DNA from: Emydura subglobosa
Taxonomy: Eukaryota > Chordata > Testudines > Chelidae
Assembly (NCBI GenBank): GCA_007922225.1
Contig: ML679961.1
Coordinates: 5,129,702-5,193,701 of the forward strand
Length of the DNA stretch: 64,000 bases
Direction: 5' to 3'
Shown here: positions 1 to 8,736 of the stretch, piece after piece
Position numbering within the stretch: position 1 is the first letter of the stretch
Layout of the letters: each line of letters starts with the position of its first letter
The notes under the pieces: generated by a model
The model's input: only the letters and a program-made list of their open reading frames with translations
Databases searched by the model: none
What the model was told of the DNA's origin: nothing
Position numbers and translations under genes: made by a program

Positions 1-1144
1 TTTAGAATTCAGCCAAACTTGTTTTGAACTGAAATTTGATAAACAAGGTCACCTCTGAGCAGCGTTTGCAAAGAGCACTGGCAAAAAATAGCTGGCATTT
101 AAAAGGAGTTTAAACCATCTCAGAGCAGGTGAAAAAAATCAGGGACAAGATTACAGAGTGAATGTTGTGAGCACATTAGTAGCATTCAGGTGTACTAAGT
201 ACTTCTCCAGCTAAATGCTTTCCACAGGGCTCCCCATCCACAGATCTCCACACTCCGGCAAGGTCTTATGATTCGTGAACAGTGAGGCAGGTCTTACTGC
301 TCCATTCCCTAGGAATGGGTTGAGGGAACGTGTAGTTATATCGCAAAGGCCGTTACTTGCCTCTGGAACATGCAGGGCTGCAATTACTCGAATGACTCCA
401 GCAATTAGAAAGTCCATTTCAGGCCATCATGGGGCTCCTGATCCATTTCAATGCTTTGGCTGGTCGCTCTCCACCCCTTCCCACTCTAAAACTCACTCAG
501 CTGCCAGCAAAACAGCCTCCTTTAGTTTTAACTACAGAATTCTTCACTTAGCCAGGGTGACTGGCAGAGTGCAAGAGAATGAATGGAACAAGTCCCAAGT
601 TTATTCATGACCTCTTCAAACTGGTGGATAATCCTTTTTCTGGTAAAGGCTCTTTCAATGGTACAGGCCTGGTGAACATCAGTGAGTGTAACATGTTGAT
701 TCTAAGCAGCATTCGAGTTTGAATAACTAAACGAAGTTAGAAGTGAAAAATAAGGGCGGCCCCTCGGTTGTTGTGAACCAGTGTAGGCTTAAGCTGAGTG
801 TCTGACTAAGTGCCTGTGGAAACTGCAGGAGAAATATTAGTGCATCCTGGGCCAGATAGACTAGATTTTGAGAAGAGCTCAGATTCTCTTTACATCCCTA
901 ATTAAAGGGCCAGATTTTCTAAAGACCTCGACATTCAACATGCTGACCCCTGTTGAAAATTTGGCACAGCAAGCTGAGCGCTCTGCAAATCGAGTCCCAT
1001 CTGCAGGTGGTGAGCGACTCTTTTGGAGATCTAAACCTATGTGCGATAGCTGCACTGTGGGCAAGGATGGCCCTAGACAAAATGGCACCGCAGATGAGGA
1101 GCAATTTTGGTGCCCTCCCCTCCGTTTGTTAAACTTCTGAATAC
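1..1144. other. Intergenic, no gene recognised
   Basis: No coding exon, RNA gene or clear transposon end is visible. Short frames up to 111 codons are present but resemble nothing I know. A degenerate segment near 905-985 (starting "gggccagattttctaaag") looks like the short palindromic dispersed repeat that recurs elsewhere in the window, but the match is weak. Confidence 0.6.
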
Positions 1145-1430
1145 CAGTGGCGTAGCTACGGGTGGGCCTCGGTGGGCCATGGCCCACCCACTTTGAAAGC
1201 AGCCCCACCCAATCGGTTGCAGAAGTTCTGCTGCTGATGCTCCGTTTAAGCTACGTTGGCAACTGGAGCTTCGGGCAACCTAGTTTCTCGGCCCGTCGCT
1301 TCCCAGACTTCTGGCTTCTGGTCACGTGGACGGAAGCCAGAAGTTCAGGAAGCAACCGGCTGAGAATTACTTATGCCCACCCATGTTAACCACAGGCCCT
1401 GCCAAAAAATCAGTTCTGGCTATGCCCCTG
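1145..1430. mobile_element. hAT-type MITE, 286 bp
   Basis: The left end reads cagtggcgtagctac and the right end ctggctatgcccctg, whose reverse complement matches 11 of 15 left-end bases. The flanks are ctgaatac (1137-1144) and ctgaatat (1431-1438), a 7/8 match to the 8-bp target duplication typical of hAT elements. Inside, a 10-bp perfect inverted repeat (1308-1317 with 1334-1343) encloses a 16-bp loop. No transposase is encoded, so it is non-autonomous. A truncated relative with the same left end lies at 38764. The neighbouring hAT transposase fossil could be from the same family, but no matching end was found there. Confidence 0.75.
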
Positions 1431-1719
1431 CTGAATATCTTATTTTTTTATTGCATTTGTAGCCCATTTCAAGACTTTGATGCATGATTTGCTTGCATGA
1501 TTTATCTGTCACATAAGATGATAAATTTGCACATTAAGATCCATAAATCTGTATTCATTCATGCCATGGAGAAGCAAATAAAAATTCATTTCCTCTAAGC
1601 TTATAGAAACTTTTTAATTTTAATAATAACCGAAATGTACAAACATCAAAAAATTGCTCTGGGCACCAGCATTGGGTGGATCAGTATGAAATAGCATCAC
1701 GGCAGGTGACAGCCTTAGA
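1431..1719. other. AT-rich spacer, possibly 3' tail of hAT fossil
   Basis: This AT-rich stretch separates the MITE from the C-terminal coding end of the hAT fossil on the reverse strand. It may be the non-coding 3' part of that element, but I see no terminal inverted repeat to prove it. Confidence 0.35.
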
Positions 1720-2795
1720 ATGTTAACCCTAGTCCTTGAGTTCAAAAGGTGGCTTTGCCCTCACCTTTGCCCTCTTGACCTGAAGGACAGTGTTGGAGAG
1801 ATCCAAAGACTGGCCAATGGCATTTTCAAGAGATAACACAGCAAGCGATGCCAGTCTCTCGTTGGCCATCGTCATTCAAAGATCTGTTTTACTGAGCCTG
1901 AGCTTCGAAAAGCTGCACTCACCACTTGTGACTGTGACCAGCAGCGTGAGTAGATTCTTCAAAGCTATCCACACCTTAGGAAAAGTGTCCTTCAGCTCTG
2001 CACCATGAATGCATTGGAGAACTTGGAGAGGATAGTGCTTCCCATGTGACAGCACGTGACGGATGTTGTCCAGTTCTACATAGAGGTCTTTATCATTGAT
2101 GTCCAAATATTCCTCATGTGTCAGCATCTGGTGAAGGTGAAAACAATTGTTCAAGAGTGTTTCCCTGTCTGCTGGGAGCTTACTAAGGTCATAAAAAAAA
2201 AACAGATCTTTTTGTGGTGCTTCATTTGTCCAAACCTTTCTTCAATGGACATTCGAGTAGTGTCAACAAAAAACTCCCTCTTGAATTTTGCTTCCAACCA
2301 TCCCATCACCTCATCTCTGCCCTTGTAACCAAACTGTTTCTTTTGATGAATATGAATTTCCTTGAAGACAGGCTCAACTCCTAAGTTTTCCACCATTTCT
2401 TTGACAGAAGTGATGGCATTTAAATCCGTTGTCTCTGTAGGCCACAACAAAATCAAGGAAGCTTCTCATCGTGATATCTATCTACTGATATCTGTCAACT
2501 GAGTTTGTAACGTTTTACTTACAGTGTTGGAACAGGATATCGTGACAAATCACAACTGCAACCAGAAATTTGAAGTTGGTGATCTGCTGTGTGAGGCTTT
2601 GTGCCTCGTGTCAGATTCTGGCTTCAGCTTTACTCGACTGCGTCAGTTCTATCAGGGCATCATAAACCTCAGTCACTTTGTACCTCACGGGCCTTACGCT
2701 GTCAATGCAGGTCTCCCAGCCAGTGTCACTTAACGGCTTCATGGTCAGATTTGTAACGTTATCTGTGAGGATTTTCCACCTGATAGGTGATGCTA
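1720..2795 (-). pseudogene. hAT transposase fossil (ZMYM1-like type)
   Basis: Read on the reverse strand, this is a decayed C-terminal half of a hAT transposase of the kind related to vertebrate ZMYM1-like proteins. Two pieces of frame survive. One of 101 codons (2456-2151) contains KFKREFF and SIEERFGQMK, which resemble the family's central region. One of 92 codons (2154-1876) ends in LLTLLVTVTSGECSFSKLRL, the family's dimerisation segment, usually LLTLPVxVASGERSFSKLKL. Further similarity runs upstream to about 2795 and downstream to about 1720, but with stops and frame changes, so no full protein is possible. The zinc-finger N-terminus and the first catalytic acidic residue are not recognisable. 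Function in its source: cut-and-paste transposition with 8-bp target duplication. Domestication is unlikely given the stops. Family recognition is fairly firm; the exact subfamily is inference. Confidence 0.75.
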
Positions 2796-3039
2796 AAAAT
2801 AGAACTTATATACTCTCACCCCAAACCCAGCACCCCAAGCCCAGTTGCCTTGGTCACCTAAATCCAGCCCTGACTGTGGGCCATTAAATACATTTTAAAA
2901 TATTTATGTTTTGTGTAGAACATTCTCCTGGTTGTTTAAAGTAGCCTAGGTGTGCCATTTAGCAAAACATAATCACAGGTTTTAAATCTTTAATTTGAAA
3001 TATACTGGTGCAAGTTATTAAGAAGGAAACAACTTATTC
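2796..3039. other. Short spacer, no feature recognised
   Basis: AT-rich sequence between the hAT fossil and the CR1 fragment. No repeat ends or coding similarity seen. Confidence 0.5.
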
Positions 3040-3560
3040 ATAGTTTTTAAGGCCAGAAGGGACCATTATGATCATCTTGTCCAACCTCCTGCATAGCACC
3101 GGCCATAGAACTTCACCCAGTAATTCCTGCCTCAGGCCCATCACTTCTGTCTGAGCTACAACATCCCTTCTAGAAAGATAGTCATTTTTTATTTAAAGAT
3201 GTCAAGAGATAGAGAACCCACCACATCCCTAGGAAAGCTGTGCGAATGGTTAAATTACCCTCAACGTTAAAAATTTCCATCCTATTTCTAGTCTGAAATT
3301 TGTCTAACGCCAGCTTCTAAATAATAGATCTTGTTATGCTATTTTCTCCTAGATTAAAAAGCCATCTATCATCAGATGATGATCAAGTCACCTCTCAGCT
3401 CCTACCCCTAGGTTAGGTTTCATAAATCTCACTATAAGGCATGTTTTCTAGTCCTCAGATCATTCTTGTTGCTCTTTTCTGAATCTTTTCCAATTTATCA
3501 GCAACCTTTTTGAAGTGTAGACACCAGAACTGGACTCAGTATCCAGTAATGGTCTCTGTA
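3040..3560 (-). mobile_element. CR1 LINE 3' fragment
   Basis: Read in reverse, this is the 3' end of a CR1 retrotransposon. The + strand shows the typical antisense landmarks in order: "aaggccagaagggaccatt" and "ccaacctcctg" near the 3' terminus, "agaacccaccacatcccta" near 3215, "gatcaagtcacctctcagc" near 3382, "cagatcattcttgttgctc" near 3457 and "tagacaccagaactggac" near 3517. The reverse frame to about 3545 still gives the CR1-like SSSGVYTSKRLLINWKRF. Similarity stops around 3550-3590, where a forward-strand LINE of a different family begins. It is 5' truncated like most CR1 copies. Confidence 0.88.
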
Positions 3561-3594
3561 ATGCTTTATACAGTAGTTCTTTATACAGACGTAA

Positions 3595-5090
3595 CACTAC
3601 CTTTGCGGAAGAAGTATCTGAAAAACCCCAGTGTGGTTTCAGACTATCAGGATGCACCATCAACATGATTTTCGCATGATTAGGCAAATCCAGGAAAAAT
3701 GTCAAGAACACCACCAGGAGCTGTATATGTCCTTCATCAAGCTGACCAAAGCCTTCGACTCTGTCATCCATAAGCCTGTGTTGAAAGCTATGTTAAAGTT
3801 TGGCTACCCAAGTAAATATACAACCTTTGTAAGACTCCTTCATGACCAGATGACTGCCTCCAACTTATGCAGTGACTCTACCTTTGAGCCCTTTGCCATC
3901 CGAACTGGCATAATGCAAGGTTGTGTACTGGCACCCACACTCTTCTTCATTTTATGATATCGTTAACCCAAGACCATCTGCCACAGGGCACTGGCATCCA
4001 ATATCAGATTTACTGCAACCTCTTCAACCTCTCTCGCCTCCGTGGCAGAAGTAAAGTAACATGGACAACGATAACTGAACTCCAGTATGCGTACGCAGAT
4101 GATTGTGCTATAGTTGCACACTGAAAGGAGGACCTACAAACTGCTAGGGCTAATCCTGAACATCAGCAACACAAAAGTTCTCCACCAGCCTACTCCCAGT
4201 CAATCATCACACCCAGTAAGGAAGATCTACATTAACAGAGAGGAACTAGAAGATGTAGAACATTTTGCCTACTTCGGCAGCCATCTTTCACAAAGGGCAA
4301 ACATAGATGTCAAGATTAAGCACAGAATCTGCTGTGCCAGCCTTGCCTTTGGCAGACTGTCTCACCGCGTGTTCAACAACCACAACATCAGAATACACAC
4401 TAGGCTCTTAGTTTACAAAGTGGTGGTAATTCCAACTCTCCTCTACGGCTGCGAGACCTGGGTGACCTACAGAAAACACCCAAACAACCTAGAATGCCAG
4501 CACCAGCACTTTCTCTGGAAGATCCTCAACATAAAGTGGGAGGATCGCCGCACTAACGTCAGTGTCCTCATGAAGGTCAACATCTTCAGTGGTGAGGCCC
4601 TGATTATCCCGCACTAGCTGATGTGGAGCGGGCACTGTGTGTGTATGCCTGATGCATGCCTACGAAAACAATTGCTGTACGCCCAACCCACCAAAGGAGA
4701 AAAGAAACGGGGAGGCCAAAAGAAATGCTTTAAAGATGCCCTCAAGACAAACAGCAAGAGATGTGGTGTCGACATCACACACTGGGAGACAGTCGCCCAA
4801 GACAGGGGTAACTGGCAAAGACTTGTCAGAGAAGGAACGACCACTTTTGAGGAAAATCGCCTTGCCAAATTTGCAGAAACATGCCAGAAAAGAAAGGACA
4901 GACAACTGTCATGGAGCAATCATGGCCTAAACCTGCCTTCCAACACCCCTGCAACATCTGCCAACGTGTCTGCAGCTCAAGGATCAGACTCCTCAATCAG
5001 CAAAGGACTCACATAAAGTAAAACCTGTGAAAGAGCTCATCCGTGACTTTCGAGGGATTGCCGACTACGAAATGTGATGTATGGCTATCA
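3595..5090 (+). mobile_element. Non-LTR retrotransposon, 5' truncated (not CR1)
   Basis: This forward-strand element begins inside the reverse transcriptase domain and runs through the RT C-terminal region to a degenerate zinc finger, close to its 3' end. The family is the APE-type LINE often annotated in vertebrates as an endonuclease-reverse transcriptase related to craniofacial development protein 2-like entries; I do not assign a clade. The 5' half, including the endonuclease, is missing. It abuts a reverse-strand CR1 fragment on the left and lies 27 bp from a hAT MITE on the right. The 3' boundary is set where coding similarity and the trailing "gattgccgactacga" end. No target duplication was found. 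Confidence 0.8.
3631..5016 (+). pseudogene. Reverse transcriptase fragments of a non-LTR LINE
   Basis: Four frame pieces follow each other. Codons from 3631 give the palm motif A region FIKLTKAFDSV, then GIMQGCVLAPTLF near 3911-3949. After a frame change the catalytic motif C appears as YADD at 4092-4103. A 167-codon piece from 4114 carries the post-RT region, including YFGSHLSQRANIDV, VVIPTLLYGCETWVT and WEDRRTNVSVL. A stop then separates a piece from 4621 with KKRGGQKKCFKDALKT. In yet another frame a C-terminal zinc finger remnant is visible: Cys at 4950 and 4959, and a final RTH at 5004-5012, with the first expected His replaced by Gln. In motif A the usual catalytic Asp (FxDLTKAFD) is Lys at 3739-3741, so the copy is dead even apart from its frameshifts. 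In the source element the protein copies RNA into DNA at a nicked target. Confidence 0.8.
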
Positions 5091-5109
5091 GGAGCCCTTG
5101 CTGATAGTT

Positions 5110-5249
5110 CTTTAAAGCAGTGTTTCTCAACCTTTTTGATACCAGGGACCGGCTTCCTGCCTTCCTAAGCTGTGTGCAAGCTGTGTCAGGGAGATCTCAG
5201 GGACTGGCACCGGTCCATGGACTGGTCGTTGAGAAACACTGCTTTAAAG
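5110..5249. mobile_element. hAT MITE, 124 bp, with perfect 8-bp target duplication
   Basis: The element itself is 5118-5241. It starts cagtgtttctcaacc and ends gttgagaaacactg, near-perfect inverted ends of hAT type. It is flanked on both sides by ctttaaag (5110-5117 and 5242-5249), an exact 8-bp duplication. The sequence just inside also pairs: "ccagggacc" near the left end with "ggtccatgg" near the right. It has no coding capacity. The intact duplication and short length suggest a clean single insertion. Confidence 0.92.
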
Positions 5250-5895
5250 TATCCCCTCCTCAAGATCTATCAGTCAGTAGCCATTACACTAAATCTTTTT
5301 CTTCCAAAGGCAAGTAGCATCAAGAGACAAACAGAAGGAGTTCATGAGCATTAGGGAACAAATATACAGAACTATGTCAGCAATCTCTCTCACTGTTGAC
5401 ATTAGTCATTTTCTAAACTTTCCAAGGGGGTATTCAGGTAGTTCAACCTCTCTCCCTGCCCCCAAACTATATTGCAGGTCTTTTGCTTCATTTGATACAA
5501 AACAGCCTCTAAGAAGATTATCAAGGTTGCAAATAACACTCTGCACTGCATAACGGGTCATTTTCTAAATGATATGACCCGATTGCAAACATCACTGCCA
5601 AATGACAGTCTCTTTAGATAGCATTTTTGTAATTCGAATAGATAATTCACATCTCAAGGATCCCCTAACCTTCAACAAGACCCCTAAGTAAGGGGTGCTT
5701 CAAGAAATCAGACAACAAATCTCTCGCTTATGAGATGTCTCAGATCAACGACAGTGAAGACTGAAGCTGTCTGTTCAAAGAGGAACAACATGGTCTCAGC
5801 TGTGCAAGCTTCCCCACACTGCTCAACTGATATGCTTCTCCCTATTCTGGAGGAACTGTCTCTAGGGTGAGAGGGGCTGTTGAGTCTCCATTCCA
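5250..5895. other. Intergenic, nothing recognised
   Basis: No exon, repeat end or RNA gene is visible. Frames are under 85 codons. Confidence 0.6.
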
Positions 5896-6125
5896 GTTCT
5901 ATTATTGTTGGCATCCAATTGTGCTGGGCGCTGTACATATCATTTGTGAGAGACAACCCTCAGCCTGAAGAGACAAGATGTACAGAGGATGGGAGGGAGG
6001 GAAGGGAAACAGAGTCACAGAGAGGTGAAGTGACTTGCCCATGGTCACACAGCAGATCAATGGCAGAGCCAGCAATAGAATCCAAATCTCCCCGAGTCTA
6101 TTGCCCTGTCTCCTGGACCATTCCA
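5896..6125 (-). mobile_element. tRNA-headed SINE (MIR-like)
   Basis: Read in reverse: the tRNA-like head lies at the right (about 6060-6125), the central part contains the complement of "gtgaccatgggcaagtca" (seen as "tgacttgcccatggtcaca" at 6031-6049), and the tail lies at the left with "gtgctgggcgctgtacat" near 5920. The order head, CORE-like centre, tail agrees with other copies in the window, such as 21543-21800. Diverged and without a clear target duplication. Confidence 0.75.
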
Positions 6126-7170
6126 CCGCTTATGTGCTTTGCCTTTTCTGAGGCTGCCAGCCGTGATCTAAACTGGGACTATCAGTTCATTTTGCACAGG
6201 CCCTTGGGCATTCTTACATGGCAATAACGCTGATGCTAATTTTGGTTTCCTATGGATTGGAACTGCTAATCGAGATGTGTCTGTGTGCCCGATTCCCAAC
6301 TGCTGGAGCCGGCTAGTCTCTCCCACACTAGGTTTCTTCCCTTCTTCTTCTGGCCTCAGAATCTATGAACAATGCTGTGTATGCCACACGGCCCCATGGC
6401 TGGGTCTTTATTGCTGGGCGGGATAGCTTTCATCGTGGTCTTTCGACCTGAGCCTAAACTTATTTTTCTTTACTATTAGTCACTTCTAGAGTGCAGCTAT
6501 AACACAGCAAAACACAGAAAGTTTGGGCTGCCACAGCAAAGTATTGATGTTCATCTGGTTTCTTCATTCCTAAGGAAGGATTTGAGATAATCTTTCCTTT
6601 AGGAAGGTACTTTTCATCCGCTCAGTTTGTACTATTTTCACATGCTTCTCAAAATGAATGGTCAGTTTTGCAGTGAAAGATCTGAATATCAGAGCTGTCT
6701 TACACTACAGCATTGCACTGAATTAAACTCCTGCTCACAGCTCGTGCTCCTCCTCTTGCACTTTGGGCTATAATAATTCCAGTGGAGCTAGATCAGTGTT
6801 AAAGACAAATGTACTAAGCCACCACCTGCCAGAAGTGACCACCCCCAGGCTCTCCCGTAGTATTTTACAATGTTAAATTTCCTCTATGAAGAGACAAGAC
6901 CTCCCTACATTGGTCTATCACATTGGCTCCAAATCTGTGAAGGGGCTGTGCCCATATGGTTCTCTTTGTCTGATCAGCACCAGAGAGAAGTAGCCTCCTC
7001 TCCTTAAAGCATGACTGAATTGCTTTTGATGGCAGTCCCCATTGGATGCCCGCTGTATTTGCTCACACAGTTTGGGCATAGGACACGCTGCTCTTAGTTT
7101 GGTCCTGTGTCATTGCTCCTATAGTAGTTGAGGATCTGATCCTACGTAAGTTTATGTTTCTTTCCACCAC
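6126..7170. other. Intergenic, nothing recognised
   Basis: Mixed-composition sequence with no coding exon or repeat ends that I can identify. Confidence 0.55.
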
Positions 7171-7255
7171 AGATTGGAAGCTTTCCATGGCAGAGACAGT
7201 GTCTACTGCTAGTTGTAGAGAAACTAGCATAATGGGGGCTCTGTCCTAATCAAGT
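7171..7255 (+). mobile_element. SINE tail fragment
   Basis: Contains "agattggaagctttccatgg" and "cataatgggggctctgtcct", a degraded match to the tail seen at 21700-21785 and 50541-50660. Only the tail is left. Confidence 0.45.
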
Positions 7256-7985
7256 CTGCTGGGTGTAGAGTATACAAATGATATGTCTAGCAGCCAGATC
7301 AATGGTGTGGCTACAAGAGATTGTTTAATCCATTAAAAATACATTGTATGCGTTTGTATCCTGAGTATTTTATTTTTTTTTTATTTTAAAATTTGTATTT
7401 TAAGGGTCTTTTGACATATACTCACCTCAGTATGATATTACCTTTTATGGTCTGCCCATCAGCTTTCCTAGTAAAGTTCTCAGCCTGTTTTATTAAGAGA
7501 CACACTTCCCACTTGAGTGATCCTTGAATAAGGGTTTCACCTCACCTATGTCAGGGAGAGAGCTCGATATCCCCGAGATGTCCTTCTAGGCTTTTCCATT
7601 GTGAATTTGCAGGGAAAACTCACCTCCAAGAAAAGACATGGATGGACGCATCCACCCATGGTACATAACTCTTGGGGTGTGCTAGGGGCATGGTCAGAGG
7701 CACAATCCCATTAAAAAGTTGGGAGCGGTGGAAATGAAGGATGAAGGGATAGATGGTGAAAATGCATGAGCCCTGTAGCCACATGTGGAGTGGGACGTCA
7801 TCAGGGGTCATATTCTCATTCCCAGGTCTCCTCCAGTGGCTGCACCCATGGACACACTCACAGAAGAAGTGAGTCTGGTATGCCCCAGTTAAAGCTTCTT
7901 GGGGGCCAACTTCCACCAATCAGCAAAAAAACGACCTTTCCAACATGAGCGAACTATTCTACCCCAAGTAGGAATGAGTCGTGGG
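7256..7985. other. Intergenic, AT-rich stretch then mixed sequence
   Basis: 7340-7410 is AT-rich with T and A runs. The rest, including a 99-codon reverse frame at 7620-7919, shows no recognisable similarity. Confidence 0.5.
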
Positions 7986-8155
7986 TACAGAACTTTGGGC
8001 AAGTCACTTAATATCTGGTGTCTCGGTTCCCATCGGTAAAAGAGGGATGATAATAGTACTTCCTTTTTCGGTCTTTTCTATTTAGATTCTAAGCGTCTTC
8101 AGTCGGGAACTGTCTCTTACTTGTGTATGAACAGCACCCATCACCATGAGGGAAA
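7986..8155 (+). mobile_element. SINE fragment (MIR-like), centre and tail
   Basis: "gggcaagtcacttaatatct" at 7998 is the CORE-like centre, followed by "gtaaaagagggatgataata" and the tail "agtcgggaactgtctcttac" with "aacagcaccca". Order and strand match the other forward copies. The tRNA-like head is missing. Confidence 0.7.
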
Positions 8156-8186
8156 GACATTTGGCTTTCAGGAGGTCAGACTAGAA

Positions 8187-8728
8187 CAGGGGTTCCCAAC
8201 TTTTTTGAGTGAAAGCCCCACTAGTTAACACTAGGTAAAACATGGACCCATCCCACCCACCCCGACCCAGTCATGAGCACACGTAACCCCTATAAACACA
8301 TATAATGATAATAATGATACCACTAAATTACATTCATCATCATAATAAATGACTCTTACCTGAGTAAGAAGTTAAGCCTTCCCTGGCGCATCTGCCACCG
8401 CCTGCCACGTGTGGCCCCACCTCTTCCTGTCCCTCATGGACTGAGGGTAGTGGAGGTGACAGGTGCTGGCGGGCTGGCCAGGGATGCTCCAGGCCTCCAC
8501 CGGCTCAGGGCCTCTCTGCTCCGCCCGGGTTCCCAGCTGGCTTGGGGTTGGGGGAGGGAGCTGCTCCTCAGCTCCGGCCAGCGTGGGGTTGGGAGTGGGA
8601 GCTGCTTCTCCGCTCTGGCCAGCGTAGGGTTCGGGGGCCTAAATGACCTCAGTATTACGGAAGCCTCATGGACCTTCTGTAATCTTTGTCCCCCCCCCTC
8701 CAAGGGGTGCCCAGGCTGGGAACCTTTG
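8187..8728. mobile_element. hAT-like MITE, about 0.54 kb, GC-rich core
   Basis: The left end is caggggttcccaac and the right end gctgggaacctttg, an inverted match with three differences. Flanks share gactaga (left gactagaa ending 8186; right gactagat at 8728-8735), a decayed 8-bp duplication, so the right boundary is uncertain by a base. The core (8390-8690) is GC-rich and CpG-containing and has internally repeated phrases such as "gctccggccagcgt" and "gctctggccagcgt". The 108-codon frame inside is not a gene. Confidence 0.65.
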
Positions 8729-8736
8729 ACTAGATG

